Assembly: GCF_010669305.1 (NCBI RefSeq)
Contig: NZ_CP048649.1
Coordinates: 1,550,001-1,614,000, forward strand
DNA: 64,000 bases
Direction: 5' to 3'
Origin: Aminipila butyrica
GTDB taxonomy: Bacteria; Bacillota; Clostridia; Peptostreptococcales; Anaerovoracaceae
Made by a program: the position numbers and the translations under genes. How positions within the stretch are numbered: the stretch's first letter is position 1; every line of letters begins with the position of its first letter. Below are positions 23,233 through 31,924 of the stretch, piece after piece. The notes below the pieces were generated by a model. It was not told the origin of the DNA. It searched no databases and saw nothing but the letters and a program-made list of their open reading frames with translations.

Positions 23233-24489
23233 ATGGTTATATTGACAGAATACAATATAGTAGATTATCTGAAAGACCATACGAATCTTTTAGAGGGGGC
23301 TCAGCAGATTACTTCCCGATACTTTGACAGCGGAACATCGGAAAGCGGCAGCGGAGATGGGTACATTAATTTTGTTTTTTGTGTGGATTACGCTCTGGGC
23401 GGAGAACAGAAGTCTTTGGTTATCAAGCAGGCCCGGCCTTATTCCAAGCTTATTCCCATAGAAGTACCTACCTGCCGAAATAAAACGGAGTATGAGGCAA
23501 CCCGCCTTAAGCGTGCTGTAGTGGCAGAATATTTACCAGAACTGTACCTGATGGACCAGGAAAACAATGTTTTTGTCATGGAATCGCTCACCCAGTGGAA
23601 GATTCTACGATATCAGTTCAATAAAATGGAAAAGCAGCCTGGCTTGTCTCGAAAAATTGCAGAATATCTGGCGGTTTCCAACTTTTTTACGTCGGAGATT
23701 TATCTGGATACCAGCATTTTTCGTCAGCTGGAGTGTACTTTTGTCAACGGAGACATGCGAAGAGTTATTGAAGCCGGGATTTTTATCCCGGAATTCACGC
23801 CTTTGGGCGAAAAGGGCGAAAATGCGGAGCTGAATTCAGACCTCTATGCACTTTCCAGAAACATCTGGGAAAACCATGATTTAATCGCCCAATGTTACCT
23901 TATGCGGGATATTTATATGCGTAAAAGTGAATGTCTGATTCATGGAGACTTTCATACCTCTAACATCTTTATTCGGGGAGAGGAGATGAAGGTTATCGAT
24001 ATGGAATACGCCTTTGTGGGGCCCTATTCCTACGATTTGGGATATTTGCTCAACAACTATATCTCCCAGTATGCAGCCTGTGCTTTTAAATCCCCGGAGA
24101 ATCTGAATCAGGCAGCGAGCTTTCAGCAATATTTACTGGAGTCTGTCCGGGAGATTTACATTGCTTATGTAGAGATATTCGATTCCCTCTGGGATCAGTT
24201 TGGTAAAGAAACGTATAGCCACAGCAGGGAATATAGAGGGGCCATTTACCGAAATATCCTGCAAGAGATGCTGGGATTTGCAGCTGCGGCTAACATATCC
24301 AGAATCACCATGCTGACTGAATTTCCGGATTTCGATGTGATCCGGGATCGGGGAAAACATCTGCATGCGAAGCGACTGTCGTTGATTATCAGTCAGCAGC
24401 TGCTACTCAATCGGACTTCCTATGAACACATAGATGAAGTGGTGCAGGATATCACTCGTATTACGAGCATATATAAATCCAATATTTAA
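23233..24489 (+). CDS. Methylthioribose-kinase-like (MtnK/APH-fold) kinase at the end of the microcompartment operon
   Basis: 418 residues of the aminoglycoside/choline-kinase fold. The ATP lysine region reads LVIKQARPYSK (Lys65), closely like 5-methylthioribose kinases, with the catalytic loop HGDFHTSNIF (237-246) and the metal motif IDMEYAFVGPYSYDLGY (255-271). MtnK phosphorylates methylthioribose, and some relatives act on 5-deoxyribose derived from the 5'-deoxyadenosine released by radical enzymes. Here it occupies the place of pduW/pduX in enteric operons. No aldolase or MtnA-type isomerase is adjacent. Proposed roles are salvage of deoxyadenosine fragments from damaged coenzyme B12, or replacement of PduX threonine kinase; both are inference. 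ATG 23233 follows AGGGGAACAGG. Confidence 0.82.
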   Translation: MVILTEYNIVDYLKDHTNLLEGAQQITSRYFDSGTSESGSGDGYINFVFCVDYALGGEQKSLVIKQARPYSKLIPIEVPTCRNKTEYEATRLKRAVVAEYLPELYLMDQENNVFVMESLTQWKILRYQFNKMEKQPGLSRKIAEYLAVSNFFTSEIYLDTSIFRQLECTFVNGDMRRVIEAGIFIPEFTPLGEKGENAELNSDLYALSRNIWENHDLIAQCYLMRDIYMRKSECLIHGDFHTSNIFIRGEEMKVIDMEYAFVGPYSYDLGYLLNNYISQYAACAFKSPENLNQAASFQQYLLESVREIYIAYVEIFDSLWDQFGKETYSHSREYRGAIYRNILQEMLGFAAAANISRITMLTEFPDFDVIRDRGKHLHAKRLSLIISQQLLLNRTSYEHIDEVVQDITRITSIYKSNI

Positions 24490-24504
24490 TAATGGAGTTC
24501 TTCT

Positions 24505-24543
24505 AATAAAGTCTTCGCTTTCAGTAGGGAGGACTTTATTTTC
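24505..24543 (+). terminator. Terminator closing the microcompartment operon
   Basis: AATAAAGTC (24505-24513) pairs with GACTTTATT (24532-24540), followed by TTCTTG. It lies 16 bases after the kinase stop, so the kinase belongs to the same transcript. Confidence 0.85.
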
Positions 24544-24577
24544 TTGTGTATGGCAGCCACCTTTTTGCCGTTTTTCG

Positions 24578-24607
24578 TTGACGGTTTCCGGAAAAAAATG
24601 CTATAAT
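24578..24607 (+). promoter_or_regulatory. Promoter for the yerC gene
   Basis: TTGACG (24578-24583) and TATAAT (24602-24607), 18 bases apart, lie 40 bases upstream of the start codon. Confidence 0.7.
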
Positions 24608-24647
24608 CGTCCTGTAAAGTGTTAAAGTGGTTGAAAGGAGCTTGGTC

Positions 24648-24947
24648 ATGGCATACGAATCAAAATTTAAGCGTGACGATATCGACGAATTGTTCAAAGC
24701 GATCCTAACTTTGCAGGATGAGGAGGACTGTTACAGATTCTTTGAGGACATCTGTACCATCAACGAAATCCACGCGATTGCCCAGCGGTTGCAGGTAGCG
24801 AAGCTTTTATCGGAAAAGAGGACCTACAGCGAGATTGAGGAGGAGACCAAGGCAAGCACTGCGACTATCAGCCGGATTAACAAATGTCTGGTATACGGCT
24901 CCGAGGGGTATCAGCGGATTTTATCCAGGCTGAGCAGTCAGAAGTAA
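24648..24947 (+). CDS. YerC/YecD-family TrpR-like DNA-binding protein
   Basis: 99 residues of the TrpR-like superfamily. LFKAILTLQDEEDCYRFFED is followed by the HTH region (IHAIAQRLQVAKLLSEKRTY, EIEEETKASTATISRINKCL). Members are widespread in Firmicutes and are usually annotated as TrpR-related YerC/YecD without a defined regulon. ATG 24648 follows GAAAGGAG at 7-base spacing; a GTG at 24627 is in frame but lacks a site. It is its own transcription unit between a promoter and a terminator. Confidence 0.9.
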   Translation: MAYESKFKRDDIDELFKAILTLQDEEDCYRFFEDICTINEIHAIAQRLQVAKLLSEKRTYSEIEEETKASTATISRINKCLVYGSEGYQRILSRLSSQK

Positions 24948-24997
24948 AGGTTGATGCCAGCGAACAAAAATTAAAATTTATTGAAGAGAAATAAACG

Positions 24998-25036
24998 GAG
25001 CACCATGTATCAGATTGCATATGTGGTGCTTCTTTG
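24998..25036 (+). terminator. Terminator after yerC
   Basis: GAGCACCA (24998-25005) pairs with TGGTGCTTC (25024-25032), followed by a short T-run. Confidence 0.65.
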
Positions 25037-25052
25037 ATAGGAGTTTTAATAG

Positions 25053-25760
25053 ATGATTGCATATGTGCACAGGGGAGCAGAGCATAAAGGGGCAGCCGGA
25101 GAGACCTTAATTCAGGCGGCTCTGGCAGACTATATGGGGGCGGAATGGGAAAACTGGTTAAAAGAGGCCGCGGGCAGGAAGGGGGCCTCCGGGAGGGTGC
25201 CTGATGGTTTGATTCGGCGGACTCCTCACGGAAAGCCTTATATCGAGGATTTTCCCCTCTACTTTTCCATCAGTCATTCGGGAGAATTGTGGGTCTGCCT
25301 GGTAGCGGAAGTGGAAGTGGGCGTGGACATTCAGGTTCCTAAGCCCCTACCTTACGAGAAGTTAGCCAAACGTTTTTTTACAGAGACGGAGGCAGCATAT
25401 ATCCGACAGGGGGGACTAGAGGCCTTTTTTCAGGTATGGACCAGAAAAGAGGCCTATGTCAAGTATACGGGTTTAGGGTTTTCGGGAATGGGATTTTCCA
25501 GCTTTTCCGTGGTGGAAGCCAGGAAAAGGAGCTTTCTGGACGGTGCTGAGGCCGGCGGAACAGGAACTGGTGAAGATCAACTGGAATTGGTTTTGGCTTC
25601 TCAAGTAGCAGGAATCCTTATGCAGCCATTAGTGTTGGAACTGGGGCAGGAGTTAGAGGCAGTGGGACCGGGATTAGGGCCGGGGCTTCTGCCTGGGGAG
25701 CAGGTATTTGGGGCTGTCTGCGGGAAGCAGAAACAGACGGTTGTGGTCAGATGGTTATAG
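25053..25760 (+). CDS. 4'-phosphopantetheinyl transferase (Sfp family)
   Basis: 235 residues. Transfers phosphopantetheine from CoA to acyl or peptidyl carrier proteins. Core motifs: LYFSISHSGEL (about 70-80), the Mg-binding VGVDIQ (about 93-98) and WTRKEAYVKYTGLGF (about 129-143). The C-terminal third is Gly/Glu-rich and poorly conserved. ATG 25053 follows TAGGAG. Sfp-type enzymes serve secondary metabolite synthases or fatty-acid synthesis, but no carrier protein lies nearby. Confidence 0.88.
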   Translation: MIAYVHRGAEHKGAAGETLIQAALADYMGAEWENWLKEAAGRKGASGRVPDGLIRRTPHGKPYIEDFPLYFSISHSGELWVCLVAEVEVGVDIQVPKPLPYEKLAKRFFTETEAAYIRQGGLEAFFQVWTRKEAYVKYTGLGFSGMGFSSFSVVEARKRSFLDGAEAGGTGTGEDQLELVLASQVAGILMQPLVLELGQELEAVGPGLGPGLLPGEQVFGAVCGKQKQTVVVRWL

Positions 25761-25834
25761 GCGACCGAAACGATATGGAATTGGACAGCAGTATTGAAAG
25801 ATAACTTTAAAAGCCCATTGGGACAGGAGGAGCC

Positions 25835-26470
25835 ATGAGCAGAGAATATAGGAGAGGACAGAAAACCGGAGCAGACAAGGGGCAGGAAACTCTTTCGGGT
25901 CACGTAAATATGGACGAGATTTATCAAACGGACAAAGAAGAGAAACAAAAAAAGAAAAAAAAGGACCCCCTCGAAGCTGCATTGAAACATTTAGCGTATA
26001 GGGACCGGACTTGTCAGGAGATGCTCCGCCACCTGGAGGAAAAGCAGTATAACCAGGAGGAAATCCAGCAGGCTATGAAGTATCTTTTAGAACGGCACTA
26101 TCTGGATGATGAAGCTTATGTGGAACGATACGTGGAGTACGGTATTTCTAAAGGAAAAGGTCTGGTTAAAATCCGCTATGAACTGGGACAGAGGGGCATA
26201 GACAGGCTGCTTTTAGAAGAGCTTTCCCATCTCTTTGAGGAGTTGGAAAAGCCAGCTGAAAGGGAGCGGGCCTTGGAGCAGGGGCGGAAACTTCTGGCGG
26301 GTCTAAGTTGGGATACTGCAAGAACGGAACCAGAAAATTATGAAGAAAAAAAGCAGCAGTATAAAGAACTGCAAAAAATCAAGGGGAAGGTGGCCAGAAA
26401 ACTGGAAGGCCAAGGGTATACCATGGACGATATCTTCTATGTACTGGACCGGCTGTTTTCAAGAGAGTAG
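25835..26470 (+). CDS. recX: Regulatory protein RecX
   Basis: 211 residues. RecX binds RecA filaments and limits recombination. The three-helix repeats are seen in DPLEAALKHLAYRDRTCQEM, YLLERHYLDDEAYVERYVEY and KGLVKIRYELGQRGI. The first 45 residues are an unusual Lys/Glu/Gln-rich, probably disordered extension. ATG 25835 follows GACAGGAGG. The gene follows the transferase by 74 bases and is closed by a terminator. Confidence 0.9.
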   Translation: MSREYRRGQKTGADKGQETLSGHVNMDEIYQTDKEEKQKKKKKDPLEAALKHLAYRDRTCQEMLRHLEEKQYNQEEIQQAMKYLLERHYLDDEAYVERYVEYGISKGKGLVKIRYELGQRGIDRLLLEELSHLFEELEKPAERERALEQGRKLLAGLSWDTARTEPENYEEKKQQYKELQKIKGKVARKLEGQGYTMDDIFYVLDRLFSRE

Positions 26471-26511
26471 CGAGAAGGACACGATCAAGTCAATCATATA
26501 ATATTTAGCCA

Positions 26512-26541
26512 AACGGCGGTTCAAATGAGCCGTCGTTTTCT
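26512..26541 (+). terminator. Terminator after recX
   Basis: AACGGCGGTTC (26512-26522) pairs with GAGCCGTCGTT (26527-26537), with G-T pairs, around an AAAT loop, followed by TTTTC. Confidence 0.85.
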
Positions 26542-26698
26542 ATTATATAGTTGTTTAGATACTAAAAATCTATCAAATAATGAAAACAAAAGTGGCCCTA
26601 AGTTTGTTTATATAGTGTAAGTGATATTGACCAGCAGATTTGCTAGCGATGAATATTGGAATTAAACAAGCATGACTTGAGCACTAGGAGGTGGTTGC

Positions 26699-27223
26699 AT
26701 GAACGGTTCGCCGTTACATACAGACAAGAAAATTGAAGAGATTTATTATCAGTACATTGATATGGTATATCGCATTGCGCGAATGCTCCTTAAAGATTCC
26801 CGTGAAGCAGAGGATGCTGCACAATCAGCCTTCGTCAAATTGATGGCGTCAAATCACACCTTTCAAAATGACGAACACATAAAGGCATGGTTGATTGTGA
26901 CAGTGAAGAATGAATGCCGTAATACCTTGGCGCATTGGTGGCACTCTAAAAGGGCCTATCTGGGGACGATGGAAGAAGAAGGCTATTTAGATGAAAATAC
27001 AGATTGCGATTTGTGGAATGCCGTGGAAGGTTTGCACAGCAAATACAAGCTTCCACTGTATCTCTACTATTATGAGGGGTATAAAACAGTAGAAATTGCA
27101 GAGATGCTTGGTGTCAACCATGCTACCATCCGAACGCGCTTGCTGGCAGCCAAGCGCAAGTTGAAGTTAATACTGGAGGAGGATGATATAGATGAACAAA
27201 GAAGAACTAAATCGATACTTTGA
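26699..27223 (+). CDS. ECF-type RNA polymerase sigma factor
   Basis: 174 residues with sigma region 2 (about 15-80; YIDMVYRIARMLLKDSREAED, FVKLMA) and region 4 (about 115-165; YLYYYEGYKTVEIAEMLGVNH, then TIRTRLLAAKRKLK). No region 3, as expected for the ECF group. ATG 26699 follows AGGAGGTGG. The 3' end overlaps the next gene by 32 bases, which encodes a membrane protein with an N-terminal anti-sigma-like segment. The two probably form a signal-responsive pair. The 157 bases upstream hold no recognisable vegetative promoter, so auto-activation is possible. Confidence 0.92.
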   Translation: MNGSPLHTDKKIEEIYYQYIDMVYRIARMLLKDSREAEDAAQSAFVKLMASNHTFQNDEHIKAWLIVTVKNECRNTLAHWWHSKRAYLGTMEEEGYLDENTDCDLWNAVEGLHSKYKLPLYLYYYEGYKTVEIAEMLGVNHATIRTRLLAAKRKLKLILEEDDIDEQRRTKSIL

Positions 27224-28259
27224 GCAGATGACACCTGGAACTGTGCAGAAAGAGCGGATGCTTCAAGGTATTACAAGCTGCAATAAAAAAGAAGTAACCC
27301 CCCTGAAAAGAATGACGCGAAGAGTTACAATTCAAGCAGCGGTGATCATCCTATTGGTTATGATTACAGCTACGTCTGCACTGGCCGTAACCTTCAACTG
27401 GCATGTAAAGCTGATGGAGTATTTCGGCATTCAGCCGGGGCAGGAAGCAATGCTGGAAGAAGCACAAACCGCGCCAGATGCCACTCTGACCCATGAGGGG
27501 GTAACTGTTACCGTAAAGCAGACTTTAGCAGACAGCAAAGGGCTCTATGTTCTTTACGAGATGTCCGTGCCGAAATCAATTACACTGAAGGAGGCAAGTG
27601 AGACAGCGTTATCCGACGGAACGACATTAGAGGAACGTACTGACTGGGGATTCTATTCCTTAAATGCTCCGATAGAGAATCTGGAGGGAGACACCGCCAT
27701 GACTATTACAGGACACGAAATTTTGGCGCAAAGCCAGCACCACCGCACCGGTATAGTATCTGTTACGCCTACCGGAAAACTGGTTGATGGAACCATTGAG
27801 CTTGTATTTAAGGACTTATCCGCTGAAAGGGTTTATCGGACCGCGGAGGATTTAAAAGATGAGAGTACCGTATTGGTGAAAGGAGAGTGGAAGCTCGCTT
27901 GGGACTTCACCTACAAAGACAGCAGTAAAATCATTGCTCCAAATCAAAACGTAGAGGGCAATGATGTCTCCTATCGAGTTAGTGAAGTGTCGATATCGCC
28001 GATTTCTTCTTGTGTTACGGTAAAAGCTGCGGCAAACGCCGGCAATCTGTTTCGATTTCCGGTTCATCTCAATTTGAAGGACGGAAGTCGGATTACTTAT
28101 GATAGGAACAGCAAAAACAAGCGGTATACCTGCGTTTCAAAAAAGGAAGGCAATGAAACCGTCTATGAGTATCAAATGTACAACCGCTTTGACAGACTGA
28201 TTGACCCGGAAGCTGTAAAAAGCATATCTATCGGTGATACCACTGTGCTAATAGAATGA
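27192..28259 (+). CDS. Membrane anti-sigma-type protein with DUF4179-like region
   Basis: 355 residues. A short cytoplasmic N-terminus (1-43, EELNRYFEQMTPGTVQKERML) leads into one transmembrane helix (about 46-66, AAVIILLVMITATSALAVTF) and a large extracytoplasmic beta-rich domain. This architecture is that of DUF4179 proteins encoded next to ECF sigma factors, where the N-terminus holds the sigma and the outer domain senses stress. ATG 27192 lies within the sigma gene, preceded by GGAGGATG. The signal sensed is unknown. Confidence 0.85.
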   Translation: MNKEELNRYFEQMTPGTVQKERMLQGITSCNKKEVTPLKRMTRRVTIQAAVIILLVMITATSALAVTFNWHVKLMEYFGIQPGQEAMLEEAQTAPDATLTHEGVTVTVKQTLADSKGLYVLYEMSVPKSITLKEASETALSDGTTLEERTDWGFYSLNAPIENLEGDTAMTITGHEILAQSQHHRTGIVSVTPTGKLVDGTIELVFKDLSAERVYRTAEDLKDESTVLVKGEWKLAWDFTYKDSSKIIAPNQNVEGNDVSYRVSEVSISPISSCVTVKAAANAGNLFRFPVHLNLKDGSRITYDRNSKNKRYTCVSKKEGNETVYEYQMYNRFDRLIDPEAVKSISIGDTTVLIE

Positions 28260-28315
28260 ATAGGCCTATTTCATTTAAGACCTAAGTGCTAAACAGAATC
28301 TCCTGGACAAATTTC

Positions 28316-28344
28316 TTGACAGAAACACTACATCTAGATATAAT
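28316..28344 (+). promoter_or_regulatory. Promoter for the ileS T-box leader
   Basis: TTGACA (28316-28321) and TATAAT (28339-28344) are both perfect consensus with 17-base spacing. They drive the roughly 400-base leader before ileS. Confidence 0.85.
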
Positions 28345-28359
28345 GAAAAAGTATATAGG

Positions 28360-28651
28360 GTGAAAGGGATGATTTCATCCGAATACTGTCAAATTAAATA
28401 GCCTAGGGCCTTGATGGAACCAGTAGACCTGTGTAAAATCCTTACAGAGAGGTGCGCATATGCTGAGAGCGCAGCGGTGAAGCAGTAGTTGAATATCACT
28501 CCGGAGCCTGATCCAATATGAGAGGTGAAACGCTGACAGGGCGGACCCCGCAAGGGTACCCCGGCAGCCGGTGTTTTGCAAATAGGGTGGTACCGCGGTC
28601 TGGAAAGATCGTCCCTAATTCACAAAAGTGGATTAGGGCTTTTTTGTTTTT
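28360..28651 (+). promoter_or_regulatory. T-box riboswitch (tRNA-Ile responsive) with terminator
   Basis: The T-box core AGGGTGGTACCGCGG lies at 28584-28598, containing the TGGT that pairs with the tRNA acceptor end. Upstream is a long structured stem I (about 28440-28525), whose GAATATCACTCC segment offers ATC as the isoleucine specifier. Downstream, CCCTAATTCAC (28613-28623) pairs with GTGGATTAGGG (28628-28638) ahead of a T-rich tail, forming the terminator. Uncharged tRNA-Ile should favour the antiterminator and ileS expression. The specifier choice agrees with the downstream gene. Confidence 0.93.
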
Positions 28652-28747
28652 TGTATTGCCCTACATTTTAACAAAGCCATTTCCATGGCGAAACGAAAAA
28701 TGCAGCGTGGGAAGACCACGTTTTTTGAAGAAAGGAAGATTGCAAAC

Positions 28748-31700
28748 ATGAGGTTTCAAAATTTATCTGAACAGCCTATTGCAGAATGGCAGAAAGCACA
28801 AGCGAAAGCTTGGAAAGAAGAACATTTACTGGAGAAGTGCGTGACTACTAGAGAAGGCATGCCTTCCTTTATCTTTTATGAGGGACCGCCAACGGCTAAT
28901 GGAAGGCCTGGTATTCACCATGTTATCGCTAGAGCCCTAAAAGATTCTGTATGCCGTTATAAAACCATGCAGGGTTTTGCTGTAAAGCGAAAGGCTGGGT
29001 GGGATACCCACGGTCTGCCGGTAGAAATCGAGGTGGAAAAGCAGCTGAACATGTCCGGAAAGCAGGACATTGAAAAGTATGGCATCAAGGAATTCAATGA
29101 AAAGTGCCGGGAATCTGTCTTTACTTATGAAGGCATGTGGCGGGAGATGACGGAGCGGATGGGCTATCTGATTGATATGGACAACCCTTACATCACCTTG
29201 GATAACAATTTCATTGAGAGCGGATGGTGGATACTAAAAGAATTTTTCAAAGCGGGCTTGATTTATGAAGGCCATAAGATTCTGCCTTACTGCCCGCGTT
29301 GCGGAACCGGCTTGGCTTCTCACGAAGTAGCTCAAGGTTATAAAGAAGTGAAGACACAGACGATTACCGCTAAATTTAAGAAAAAAGACACAGAAAACGA
29401 ATATTTCCTGGCTTGGACCACTACCCCGTGGACCTTGGCTTCTAACGTGGCTCTTACGGTAGGGGCTGATATTGACTATGTAAAGGCTCAGATTAACGAG
29501 GATGCGGCTTCGTCGGAGGCAGGCAGGGTGTTTTATCTGGCGAAGAATCTGGCTGATAAACTTCTGGGTGCAGACAAATACCGCGTACTAGCAGAAATGA
29601 AGGGCAAAGAGCTGGAATATATGGAATATGAGCAGTTGATGCCATTTCTGAAGCCAGACAAGAAAGCCTTCTTTATTACTTGCGCTGATTATGTAACGAC
29701 AGAAGACGGTACCGGCATTGTTCATACTGCACCGGCTTTCGGTGAAGACGACTATCAGACAGGCAGAAGATATCAGCTGCCAGTACTGAATCCGGTGGAC
29801 GAACAGGGCAAATATAACGATACGCCGTGGGCAGGCCGTTTCGTTATGGAAGACGGTCTGGATGTGGATATCATCAAGTGGCTGGCAGCGGAAGATAAGA
29901 TTTTTGCCAAAGAAAAGATGGAGCACAACTATCCGCACTGCTGGCGGTGCAGTACGCCGCTGATTTATTACGCAAAGCCGAGCTGGTACATTGAGATGAC
30001 CAAGCTGAAAGACCAGCTGGTGGCTAACAACAAGACTGTCAACTGGTTTCCGGATTTCGTCGGCGAAAAACGGTTTGGCAACTGGTTGGAAAATGTCAAT
30101 GACTGGGCTATCTCTCGAAATCGTTACTGGGGTACGCCAATTCCGATTTGGCGGTGTGAATGCGGCCATCTGGAGTGCATCGGCAGCCGGGCCGAGTTGG
30201 TGGAAAAGGCAGTAGAAGATATTACAGCGGATATCGAGCTGCATCGGCCATATGTGGACGATGTACACTTAGCCTGCTCCCACTGCGGCAAGACCATGTC
30301 CCGCATACCAGAGGTAATGGACTGCTGGTTTGATTCCGGCTCCATGCCGTTTGCCCAGCAGCATTATCCGTTTGAGAATAAGGAAAACTTCGACGAAGAG
30401 CTGTTCCCGGCAGACTTCATCTGCGAAGGCATTGACCAGACCAGAGGTTGGTTCTATTCGCTGATAGCCATTTCTACCTTTATCAAGGGCAAGGCCCCGT
30501 ATAAAAATGTACTGGTAAATGACTTGATTTTGGATAAGGACGGCAAGAAGATGAGCAAGTCTAAGGGCAATACGGTGGATCCATTTACTCTGTTTGACAA
30601 ATATGGGGCTGACGCTACTAGATGGTATCTGCTCTACGTATCTCCGGCTTGGTCCCCGACCAAGTTTGACGAGGACGGCTTGATTGAAATCGTCAGCAAG
30701 TTCTTTGGCACCCTGCGAAATGTATATAACTTCTTCGTGCTCTATTCCAATCAGGATGAAATCGACATAGAGCAGTGTTCGGTGGATTATGAAAATCGGC
30801 CGGAGCTGGATCGGTGGGTTCTGTCTAAATACAATCAGCTGATTTTGGATGTGACGGAAGAGATGGATCGGTATGATCATATGAAGTCTGTGCGCAAGAT
30901 TCAGGAGTTTGTAACAGAGGATTTCTCCAACTGGTATATTCGGCGAGCCAGAAGACGGTTCTGGGGAGAAGCGCTGACGGAAGATAAGCAGAGTGTGTAT
31001 GCTACCACCTATGAAATCTTGGTGGGTATTTCTAAGCTGATTGCACCGTTTGCACCGTTTATTGCGGATGAAATCTATACGAAGCTCACCGGAGAAGAAT
31101 CGGTACACACGGCTTTCTTCCCGAAGGCAGACACCAAGTTGATTCATAAAAATGTGGAAGAGCGTATGGATTTGGTGCGAACCTTAGTTACTTTGGGCAG
31201 AGGCACCAGAGAGAAAGAGCGGATTAAAGTGCGGCAGCCGCTGGCAGAGATGCTGGTAGACGGAAAATATGAAGAGCTGATTGGAGATTTAACTCCGCTG
31301 ATTATGGAAGAGTTGAATGTGAAGCAGGTAGTCTTTGAAACGAAGTTGGATCAGTTCATGAATTACAGCTTGAAGCCGAACTTTAAGGTGGCCGGCCCTG
31401 TGCTGGGCGGCAAGATTAAGGCCTTCGGTGGCGCTTTAGCCCAGGCCGATCCGGCAGCATTAGTGGCCAAGCTGGAAGCGGACGGCAAGGCAACAATCCT
31501 CATGGATGGTGAAGATCTAATTGTGGAAAAAGAGATGGTAGAGGTTAAAATCAGCGCCAAGGAGGGTTTCTCTGTGGCCATGGAAAACAATGTGTTTACC
31601 ATTTTAGATACAACCCTCAATCAGGAACTGATAGATGAAGGTATTGCCAGAGAACTGATTTCTAAAGTCCAGCAGTTGAGAAAACAGAAGGACTTTGAGA

Positions 31701-31876
31701 TGATGGACCATATTCGTATCTTTGTTACAGCAGATGAAAGCGTACAGAAGGCGCTGGCATCTCACAGGGCATATATTATGAAGGAAACTTTGGCAGAGGC
31801 ATTGGAGGAAAAGACTGGCTTGACCGCCTATGATCTCAACGGACACAATACCGGGATTGACGTAGAACGCGTATAG
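28748..31876 (+). CDS. ileS: Isoleucyl-tRNA synthetase, IleS2 (eukaryote-like) type
   Basis: About 1042 residues. Charges tRNA-Ile. The class I signature appears as GPPTANGRPGIHHV (about 46-59) and KMSKSKGN at residues 601-608. Between them lies the CP1 editing domain (AWTTTPWTLASNVALTVG). The GRPGIHH form and the KMSKSKGN form belong to the type 2 IleS group, the one often less sensitive to mupirocin. The start was set at ATG 28748, preceded by GAAGAAAGGAAG. An upstream in-frame ATG at 28685 lies close behind the T-box terminator and lacks a site. Confidence 0.95.
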   Translation: MRFQNLSEQPIAEWQKAQAKAWKEEHLLEKCVTTREGMPSFIFYEGPPTANGRPGIHHVIARALKDSVCRYKTMQGFAVKRKAGWDTHGLPVEIEVEKQLNMSGKQDIEKYGIKEFNEKCRESVFTYEGMWREMTERMGYLIDMDNPYITLDNNFIESGWWILKEFFKAGLIYEGHKILPYCPRCGTGLASHEVAQGYKEVKTQTITAKFKKKDTENEYFLAWTTTPWTLASNVALTVGADIDYVKAQINEDAASSEAGRVFYLAKNLADKLLGADKYRVLAEMKGKELEYMEYEQLMPFLKPDKKAFFITCADYVTTEDGTGIVHTAPAFGEDDYQTGRRYQLPVLNPVDEQGKYNDTPWAGRFVMEDGLDVDIIKWLAAEDKIFAKEKMEHNYPHCWRCSTPLIYYAKPSWYIEMTKLKDQLVANNKTVNWFPDFVGEKRFGNWLENVNDWAISRNRYWGTPIPIWRCECGHLECIGSRAELVEKAVEDITADIELHRPYVDDVHLACSHCGKTMSRIPEVMDCWFDSGSMPFAQQHYPFENKENFDEELFPADFICEGIDQTRGWFYSLIAISTFIKGKAPYKNVLVNDLILDKDGKKMSKSKGNTVDPFTLFDKYGADATRWYLLYVSPAWSPTKFDEDGLIEIVSKFFGTLRNVYNFFVLYSNQDEIDIEQCSVDYENRPELDRWVLSKYNQLILDVTEEMDRYDHMKSVRKIQEFVTEDFSNWYIRRARRRFWGEALTEDKQSVYATTYEILVGISKLIAPFAPFIADEIYTKLTGEESVHTAFFPKADTKLIHKNVEERMDLVRTLVTLGRGTREKERIKVRQPLAEMLVDGKYEELIGDLTPLIMEELNVKQVVFETKLDQFMNYSLKPNFKVAGPVLGGKIKAFGGALAQADPAALVAKLEADGKATILMDGEDLIVEKEMVEVKISAKEGFSVAMENNVFTILDTTLNQELIDEGIARELISKVQQLRKQKDFEMMDHIRIFVTADESVQKALASHRAYIMKETLAEALEEKTGLTAYDLNGHNTGIDVERV

Positions 31877-31924
31877 CTTCTGTAGACAAGTAGAAGCATA
31901 TATAATAGAAGACTTTGACGAAAG

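Noticed and set aside
8311..24489. Ethanolamine (eut) compartment
   Set aside because: There is no EutB/EutC ammonia lyase, and the PduCDE dehydratase and reactivase are present. Eut-like names apply only to shared families such as EutN, EutS and EutP.
30269..31147. 292-codon open frame on the minus strand inside ileS
   Set aside because: It lies fully antisense to conserved ileS codons, has no ribosome binding site and no recognisable protein features. It is a shadow of the gene's codon use.
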